DNA from: Setoptus koraiensis | Lineage: Eukaryota > Arthropoda | Length of the DNA: 64,000 nt | NCBI GenBank assembly: GCA_048013815.1 | Contig: CM106585.1 | Coordinates: 18,538,001-18,602,000 of the forward strand | Direction of reading: 5' to 3' | Part shown: piece after piece, positions 57,608 to 64,000 of the stretch | Position numbering within the stretch: position 1 is the first letter of the stretch | Layout of the letters: the number at the start of each line of letters is the position of its first letter | Translations under genes and position numbers: made by a program | The notes under the pieces: model-generated | The model's database searches: none | What the model saw: only the letters and a program-made list of their open reading frames with translations | What the model was told of the DNA's origin: nothing

Positions 57608-58900
57608 TATTGTCAATCGATATTATTGAATCGATGCCTTCTAAGTTGAAATTTCTCAGTATCATCAATAATAAATATTTAAACCACATGTGCAAAACAA
57701 GCTTGACTTTTTTGGATTACGCGGTTCTTGTTTCATGAACATGCTCCGTTCGAACGATCGGTGACAACATCACTCGCGTGAATCGTTTGCACCTGGCAAG
57801 CGAAGGGGACTTTGTTTGTCATCTTTACAACAATGCAAGAGTTTGCCGAGAGGCTAATATCAATATAGTACTCACACCAACTGGCTGGTAAATAGTGAGC
57901 CATGAGATGAACGGGCCCACGTCGTCTCTACAGACAGTTGTGGGTGCAAGTTTGTCCCGAGGGCTCCATCTTGTCAGTTGGAATATGAATAATAATATGC
58001 AAGAATTAATGCATAGCATACAGGGTCGGGCAGAAATAAGTGAAATATCATTCTTTCGCGTCTATGGTATCGATCGACACCATAGACCAGTCTGTGAATA
58101 TCATGCAGTTTAGAGTATGCACCAGGTCGGCTGGTTGGTACCAATGCACTAGGCATATTGAAAAAAGTTGTAGCTGTAATTCAGACTCCTCTTTTTGAGG
58201 TCTGTCCGGCCCCCGCATGCATGGTTGGTTAAGAGATTGCGTGAGACAGGCGATCTAGGGTGCACGATTGCACCTGACGTGTACCAGATTGAGTGCCAAC
58301 TGCTGATCAGAAGCAGCTACTCTGTGGTAATGGGCACCAGTGGGACGCTCTCCACACGGGAGGTATTCTCATTTCCGGACTATGAGGTGTGTAATGAGTC
58401 GCTAGATCTGACGAGCAAATAATTTGAATTAGCAGGAATTCGATGAACAGAGCGAACAACAACAAATTGGTTAGGCAAGCAGACAAACATGGACACAGGG
58501 AGGCATTCTTAGAGGACCAAGTTGTTTCTATTAATATATATGTTGACATATATATGTATATATATAAATGTGTATGTGCATGCATTAATATGCATTTATA
58601 TTGAATGTGAAGCGTGAGACAGTAGTGGTGGGCAGAAAAGCGCCGACTGTGCATGAGGCATTGTCTATCGGCCCGGAATGTCATTTCCGGACTGTATGAA
58701 GCTTTACATGCGATGCATGTGAGCTAGTTTGAGGTAGCCATTTTCAAGATTAGGCTTGCACGATAAGCTGGCAGCGAGCAAATAACAAAAGAGAAAGAGA
58801 GAGGCTGTTGTCTTGTTGTCTTTGTAGTAGTAGTTGTTGTTGTTGATGGTGCGGCTGTAAACAAAGCACAGGTACCTAGCGGATCTGCACACATCAAGAA
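57608..58900. other. Intergenic region downstream of the kinase
   Basis: After the kinase 3' end, 57825-58450 has moderate GC and some protein-like fragments on both strands (for example minus-strand LTRWSPRDKLAPTTVCRDD ending at a GTGAGT donor-like site near 57877). It may be a decayed element. A near-perfect 24-base palindrome lies at 58063-58086. 58530-58600 is TA/TG-rich. No gene is supported. Confidence 0.4.
58063..58086. repeat. Near-perfect 24-bp palindrome
   Basis: CTATGGTATCGATCGACACC plus ATAG pairs with itself except at one position per half. The centre is TCGATCGA. Confidence 0.7.
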
Positions 58901-58946
58901 TGGCGCCCACGGGAATCGGTAGCTAAAAATAGCTCACCTTGTAGCG

Positions 58947-58977
<31 letters not shown>

Positions 58978-59260
58978 CACCTTTCCAGATGGCCCCCACA
59001 AGGCCGCTACAAGGCAGAGCGAGGGGGCGAGCGATCTTTATTCATGCCTAAGCTTATGCAACAATTCACCGTAAAACGGTTTTACGTTACACCGCTATGT
59101 GCACTAGCGCCGAGTCGCAGTCGCTAGTCGCTTTTGGCTGCCCGAAGTAGCGCACAGCGCAGTTGTGTCCAATGTAGCCGTGCGACGGGCAAGCGAAATC
59201 TGTGTCACACAACTATTATATGATTTGTTAGTGGCTTTATCTGCCTATTTAGTTAGAGTG

Positions 59261-59295
<35 letters not shown>

Positions 59296-60117
59296 CGACG
59301 ACGAGGCAAATGTAGCGGCGCATAGCACACAGTCATAGCGTATATGTGTCTGTGCAAACATTGAATACATTCAATCATGGCGAATAATCATAATATTATC
59401 ATTATTGCCGACATGGGTTGCATTCGTCGGCAAGCTAGTGGCGCCGAGCGGCGAAATGCTCGAATTAGGGCCAACGGTAGTGTTAATGATGTGTGCAAGC
59501 GGCGCAGCAGCAGCGGCTGTGCCGCCCGTTCGCGGCGCCCCTAGGTGCGCGAGCAGCGACCGTCACTAGTACGGTTTCCTTGGGCGCTCGCTTGGGCTTT
59601 GTTGGGGCGCCTGCATTATCGTTTCTGTGCCAGCGCACAATGGCGGGCAGACCAGGCTGCACCAGACGGCTGGCCTGGATACGTGACGCTCGCAACTGTC
59701 TCGCATTCGTCAGCTGACTGACGTCGGCTGTTGGGTCCGCCAGTGCAGTTGGGGCCCCAGCTGCAGTTGCAGTTGTCGCAGAGCGTGCAACAGAGACGGG
59801 CGCAGTGCAGCAGCGCCAGCTGAACGTGCGCAAGAACTGGCGCAAGAAACGGCACACGAGCGCCCGTTTGTGGCCAAGGTGAAAGGCAGCGAAATGAGAT
59901 ATATCCGTTGATATCAGTTGTGTTGGCGCGCGCCAGGATATTCCTGTTGGAGGCGAGCCGCGACAGCTCGCCACAGCGAGACTGGGGCGCGCGCGTGAGG
60001 CGCAGCGTAATTTTTGTCGCAAGCGCCGCGACTACTGGCGCGACTCGACGAGATCCGCCAGTGACCCGACGCGTCATACATTATACGATATTATAACTGG
60101 GGGGCAGCGTTGATTTG

Positions 60118-60213
60118 GTTGTCTGGCTGGCTGGCTGACAAGCTTAACATGGCTGCTGGCAGACAACGGGGCCAGCCAGCCAGACAGCCAGCCAGCCAGC
60201 CAGCCAGCCGAGC
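60118..60213. repeat. GGCT/AGCC repeats in inverted arrangement
   Basis: TTGTCTGGCTGGCTGGCTG faces GCCAGCCAGCCAGACAGCC plus further GCCA units across about 40 bases. The two can pair as a hairpin. Confidence 0.75.
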
Positions 60214-61439
60214 CCGACGAGCCCGACGAGGGTAGCGCTGCGTAGCGGCGGTACGGCGCAACAACCGCATATATGCGCCATATATGCGCCGCATATATGC
60301 ATGCGAGTATCATGCATAACGGCGGCTGTGCCACGCAGGCCCGCGTACAGCCGTGCCGAGCCCGAGCCCGGGCGCTGTGCGCCCCAGCCAATTGTTTGTT
60401 GACAGTCGACAGCAGCGAGCCTGTCGTCGGCCCGCACACTGGCGCGCCTGCTGGCCCCCAAAGCGGGCCGACCAGAGCCGCACTACGGGCCGACCGGAGC
60501 CACAACACGGGCCGACCCGCGCCGCCGAGGTACTTACTGTGAGCCGGAGCGAATGGATTGCTGGCGGGAATATGCGGATCGGGGCGCACAAGCACACGAA
60601 CACGCACACAAATGTTATTTATACACACACACACACACACTGATGGAACACACACACAGATATACGTACGTTTGTGTGCGTGTGCGTGTGCGCGTATTGG
60701 CATCGAGTGCGGGTCGCGCGACTCGCGAGCGTTCGCTAGGCGACCCCTCCGCGAACGCTCCAATTCTACAGCGATCAGTTACCAATACTAAAAAATTCTA
60801 TCGCCTACAAGCATCTAGAGCGAGCTGCTATCTAGCGAGTGTGGGGCGCACAGTGTGCGAGTGAGTGCGTGTGCGTGTGTCTATTATTATATATTAATGT
60901 TTATGTCTGGTGTGGGAGAGCCGCCAACAGAGCCGCTGATAGATAAATCGACGGTGAAGCAGGCCCAGCCGCCCCCGCCCGCCGCCCGCTTGCCCGCCAG
61001 CCAGCACAGCAGCAGCAGCAGCCGTGAGCATTGATTCAATTGTGCGAGCGCAGTGTGTGTGTGTGTGTGTACAATTGAATTTGATGAATATCCGACCGAA
61101 ATCCGCACCGCAGCCCTCGATTGTCATTTGCATCAGCGTCGTCTTGCCCGAAATCGCCCAGCGATCGGCCAGCGATCGCCGAACAGGACGCAATTGGACA
61201 GCAGCAGCAACAAGGACACACAGCGGCCAGCGGACAGGTTAGCAGCGGACAGCGACAACAGCGAGCATGGAGGCCCGTCGCTCGTAGTGGCCGCTCGGCA
61301 CCATTATCGTCGTATCATTGTCATTGGCCACCACCACTATTGGCACTATTAGCGCCGCCAGAATTATTAATTATTGACTAATTATTGCGCAAACAATTAT
61401 AACGCGCGTTCACTGGGCCCCACAATTACGCAAGCCGCA

Positions 61440-61495
61440 CAATCACACGGGCCCCCCAATCACACGGGCCCCCCAATCACACGAGCCCCCCAATC
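61440..61495. repeat. 17-bp tandem repeat abutting the HDAC4 start codon
   Basis: CAATCACACGGGCCCCC is repeated three times (third unit with A for G), then CAATC and the ATG at 61496. It lies in the 5' untranslated region of the predicted gene. Confidence 0.88.
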
Positions 61496-64000
61496 ATGTC
61501 ACACAACACGCTGGCTGGCGCGGCCGGCCCGATGGCCAGCACCTGCACCAGCGGCACCGCCACCAACAACAGCAGCAACAACAGCAGCCACAGTAACACC
61601 AACAACCACAGCAGCAACAGCAATAACAACAACAGCAGCAACAACAGCAACAACAACAACAGCAGCAACAACGGCCAGGCGAACAGCAATATGGACGCGA
61701 AGGAGAACACAGACAGAGCCGCACAGGCCGACGGCCAGACGCAGCCGGACGCGGCCGCCCGCGCCAACTGTCAGCCGGACAAGCTCGTGGAGCATTTCAA
61801 GAGGCGCTTCGAGCGCGAGAAGCGCGAACTCGACCTGCAGCATGTGGCCCAGATGAGGGCGCTCATGAGCTGCCAGCAGCAACTGCAGCCCGCCGGCCAA
61901 AGCGACCCGAGCGCCGCCGACCAGACGGGCCAGCGGCCCGGCCAGCCCGACGCCTCCATACAGCACAACCTGCACCGGCTCAAGCTGCAAGAGGTGCAGC
62001 CCTCTCAGCTGGCCATGCAGCTCCAGCAGCACCAGCAACTGCAACAAATTGCCAACCTGATGACCCAAAACGCGCCCACGCAACAGCAGCAGCAACAGCA
62101 GCAGCAGCAACAGAAGCAACTATTTGCGGACAACCAGAAGCTGGAGCAGCTCAAAAACAAGGAGAAACACGAACAGTCGGCCGTGGCCAGCCAAGAGGTC
62201 AAGGAGCACTTGGCCGGATTCATATTATCCAAGCGGCAGTTGTCACAGCAGCAGCAGCAGCAGCACAGCACCCAATCCGGCGGCCAGCAACAGGAGCCCG
62301 CCACCCAGTATCAGCTGCAGCAGCCGGTTGCGGTGGGCGCCGGTCACCGACAGCAACTGCACAGTTTGAGCCAGGACGGCCAGACGGGCGCCGGGCCGGA
62401 CGCGACGGGCAAGCAGCTGCAGCAGCAAAGTTGCAACAGTGATAACACGGGCACGGGCCACAAGTACACCGTGCCCTCCAGGTACCAGGCCATCAAGAGC
62501 GGCTCCGACGATTATCCGCTCAGGAAGACCGCCTCGGAGCCGTCGCTGCCGCTGAAGGCGCAATCGTCGCTGAAAAAGAAACAAATTGAGCGCAGGAGCA
62601 CGGTGAGTCCGCTGCTCAAGCGAAAAATAGCCGCCGCCGTGGCTAGACGACGCATACAATTGACGCAACAGTCCCAATCGATGGATTACACAACCACCAA
62701 CGCAAGCACGCCGGCGACAGCAACAGCAAACAACAGCAACACGAGCAGCAGCGCCAGCGAACCGCCAACCACATCAACGACAACATCGTCGGCGCCCAGC
62801 ACGTGCCGGCAGCAATCGTACTCGCCGTCGCCCCCACTGAATCACCATCATCAACCGCACCAGCATCAGCATCATCATCATCGGCATCACCAGTACAGAT
62901 CGCACAGTCACCGGGACGTCGAGGTGCCCATGGATTACGACACCCTGAGCAGCAGCCAGAATCCGTATGTCATATGGCAGCGGTGGCAACTGCAACAGCT
63001 CGGCGTCGATATGACAAACAACAGCAACAACAACAACAACAACAACAGCGCAACAAACAAATCGCCGGCGCCCGCGAACAAGGCTCCCCAAGCGAGGCAC
63101 AGGTACAACTCGTTGCACCAAGACTGCACTGTTGACAACAATGTGACAGACAAGACGGAGCTAAGTGGCCACTCAATCAGCGCCAACATGACAGCTAGCC
63201 ATCATATGGCCCCAGCTGCCGGTGGTCAGCTGTCGATGTTGGCGGCCAGTAATCGGCATCACAACTCCATCAGTCAGCCACTGTTGAGCAGGGCCCAGAG
63301 CAATCCGCACCTACAACAGTCGCTGTTATACCAGCAGCACCAACAGCAGCAGCACCACCGGCAACAACAACAGTCACCAAATAGGACAGTGAGCAAATGT
63401 TTCATTCCATCTAGGAACTCATCCACAAACACCGCCAATACCTCAAATCCGAGCAACGCTGGTGCCGTCGACTGTGGGGCCCTGCTGGCGCATTCCGTCA
63501 CCAAAAAACAGTCACCCACAACTTATCCCATATTCGCAGACAGTCCAGACGACGGCATCCAGACCACTGCCAGCGGCAGCAGCAACAACAACAACAACAG
63601 CACCAGCAGTAACAACAGCACCACTGGCAACAGTGGTAGCAACAGATCAATTTTAGCCAGCCAACTGCAGCAGCCAACAACCGGCGACAAAACAATAGCG
63701 GCAGCAGCAACAACAGCGACGTCAAATTTAGACCAACAGCAGCAGGCCATTTTGGCCAAATTGCTCGAGCAGCAACAACAACACCAGCACGTTAAACAGC
63801 AGGTCAGACAGACAGTGTTACAAAGGAGCTCGAGCAAAACAAAAGTATTTCACAACATTGGCGGCGGGGGCAGCCTAGACAGAGAGCTTAAATCAATTGA
63901 ATCCAGACAGTGGTCGCTGGACTCGTCGTCGTGCAAGCCCAGCAGCGGCGGCGGCGGTCTGTATAACCAAAAACTGGTCACCAATTCAATCAAGAATCTG
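61496..64000 (+). CDS. HDAC4: Class IIa histone deacetylase, N-terminal regulatory half (partial)
   Basis: The frame is open for 835 codons from ATG 61496 to the window end, so the 3' part, including the deacetylase domain, is outside. Residues 24-60 are Asn/Ser-rich. A Gln-rich, coiled-coil-prone region spans about 95-230 (LVEHFKRRFEREKRELDLQ; poly-Gln near 195-207). LKNKEKHEQSAVAS and VKEHLAGFILSKR (235-247) match the MEF2-binding segment of class IIa HDACs. Two 14-3-3 phosphosites are seen: RKTASEP with Ser347 and RAQSNP with Ser602. KKKQIERRSTVSPLLKRK resembles the family nuclear-localisation region. Such proteins repress MEF2 targets and leave the nucleus, via CRM1, when kinases phosphorylate these sites. 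His-, Gln- and Asn-rich insertions (about 440-465, 505-520, 705-730) make this half longer than in vertebrates. The 2.5 kb first coding exon without intron is unusual. Confidence 0.92.
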   Translation, partial: MSHNTLAGAAGPMASTCTSGTATNNSSNNSSHSNTNNHSSNSNNNNSSNNSNNNNSSNNGQANSNMDAKENTDRAAQADGQTQPDAAARANCQPDKLVEHFKRRFEREKRELDLQHVAQMRALMSCQQQLQPAGQSDPSAADQTGQRPGQPDASIQHNLHRLKLQEVQPSQLAMQLQQHQQLQQIANLMTQNAPTQQQQQQQQQQQKQLFADNQKLEQLKNKEKHEQSAVASQEVKEHLAGFILSKRQLSQQQQQQHSTQSGGQQQEPATQYQLQQPVAVGAGHRQQLHSLSQDGQTGAGPDATGKQLQQQSCNSDNTGTGHKYTVPSRYQAIKSGSDDYPLRKTASEPSLPLKAQSSLKKKQIERRSTVSPLLKRKIAAAVARRRIQLTQQSQSMDYTTTNASTPATATANNSNTSSSASEPPTTSTTTSSAPSTCRQQSYSPSPPLNHHHQPHQHQHHHHRHHQYRSHSHRDVEVPMDYDTLSSSQNPYVIWQRWQLQQLGVDMTNNSNNNNNNNSATNKSPAPANKAPQARHRYNSLHQDCTVDNNVTDKTELSGHSISANMTASHHMAPAAGGQLSMLAASNRHHNSISQPLLSRAQSNPHLQQSLLYQQHQQQQHHRQQQQSPNRTVSKCFIPSRNSSTNTANTSNPSNAGAVDCGALLAHSVTKKQSPTTYPIFADSPDDGIQTTASGSSNNNNNSTSSNNSTTGNSGSNRSILASQLQQPTTGDKTIAAAATTATSNLDQQQQAILAKLLEQQQQHQHVKQQVRQTVLQRSSSKTKVFHNIGGGGSLDRELKSIESRQWSLDSSSCKPSSGGGGLYNQKLVTNSIKNL

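Larger units (their letters stand above)
58901..61495 (+). promoter_or_regulatory. GC-rich upstream region of the HDAC4-type gene
   Basis: CA microsatellites at about 58947-58974 and 59264-59293 are followed by a CpG-rich block (59450-60080). Next come a GGCT/GCCA repeat hairpin (60118-60213) and a CATATATGCG repeat (60265-60305). Further CA/GT runs (60622-60660, 61050-61068) and a 17-base repeat at the start codon complete the region. It may include a 5' untranslated exon and promoter. No protein-coding frame here is credible. Confidence 0.45.

Noticed and set aside
60265-60305. ATATATGCGC repeats as a promoter element
   Set aside because: They form a simple short repeat without a supported transcription start nearby.
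61497-62119. Leu/Val-rich minus-strand frame of 206 codons
   Set aside because: It is the antisense of the Gln/Asn-rich HDAC4 exon; CAG/CAA runs read as Leu on the other strand.

Overview
The window is animal nuclear DNA. Genes have spliced GT-AG introns, AATAAA poly(A) signals and metazoan families (exportin-1, two-box HMGB with an acidic tail, class IIa HDAC, DAPK-family kinase, VPS13, pancreatic-type lipase). Few, short introns and short intergenic distances suggest an arthropod with compact genes, perhaps a mite or other chelicerate. That placement is an inference; no diagnostic marker is present.

Layout. (1) 1-11 kb is ordinary AT-rich gene territory: a TraB-domain gene (minus, two exons), a single-exon VPS13-like gene (plus) divergent from it, and exportin-1 (minus, three exons). 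(2) 11.5-21.8 kb is a rearranged HMGB cluster of five two-exon copies. Copies A (minus) and B (plus) lie on the arms of an inverted duplication of about 2.1 kb per arm. C and D (plus) are older, diverged tandem copies; C has lost its acidic tail to a stop codon, and D carries a terminal-inverted-repeat insertion in its intron. E (minus) lies on a third copy of the arm, has three HMG boxes through an internal duplication, and runs into a 500-N assembly gap. (3) 22.3-26.6 kb is a gene graveyard and mobile-element zone: a disabled lipase cut off by a small cassette whose single gene fuses a RING finger to a chromodomain, bracketed by inverted sets of three 22-bp repeats; then a frameshifted Myb/zeste-like gene and unidentified minus-strand exon-like pieces.

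(4) 26.7-52.4 kb is a strikingly different GC- and CpG-rich tract with no supportable gene. It is packed with perfect short hairpins (stems of 10-18 bp), short direct tandem duplications (units of 9-28 bp) and GGCC/TGGCCA words, and long homopolymers are scarce. It reads as DNA shaped by repeated local copying and strand-switching rather than by coding selection. (5) 52.4-58.9 kb returns to AT-rich sequence with a single-exon DRAK/STK17-type kinase behind a long leader. (6) 58.9-64 kb is GC-rich again and holds the start of a class IIa histone deacetylase (HDAC4-type), whose catalytic half lies beyond the window.

The genes do not form one pathway. Exportin-1 and HDAC4 are linked in general biology, since class IIa HDACs shuttle out of the nucleus after 14-3-3 binding and both 14-3-3 sites are visible here, but their co-location is probably incidental. 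The most notable items are the RING-chromodomain cassette, the HMGB palindrome with its three-box derivative, the shortened VPS13 and the hairpin-dense tract.
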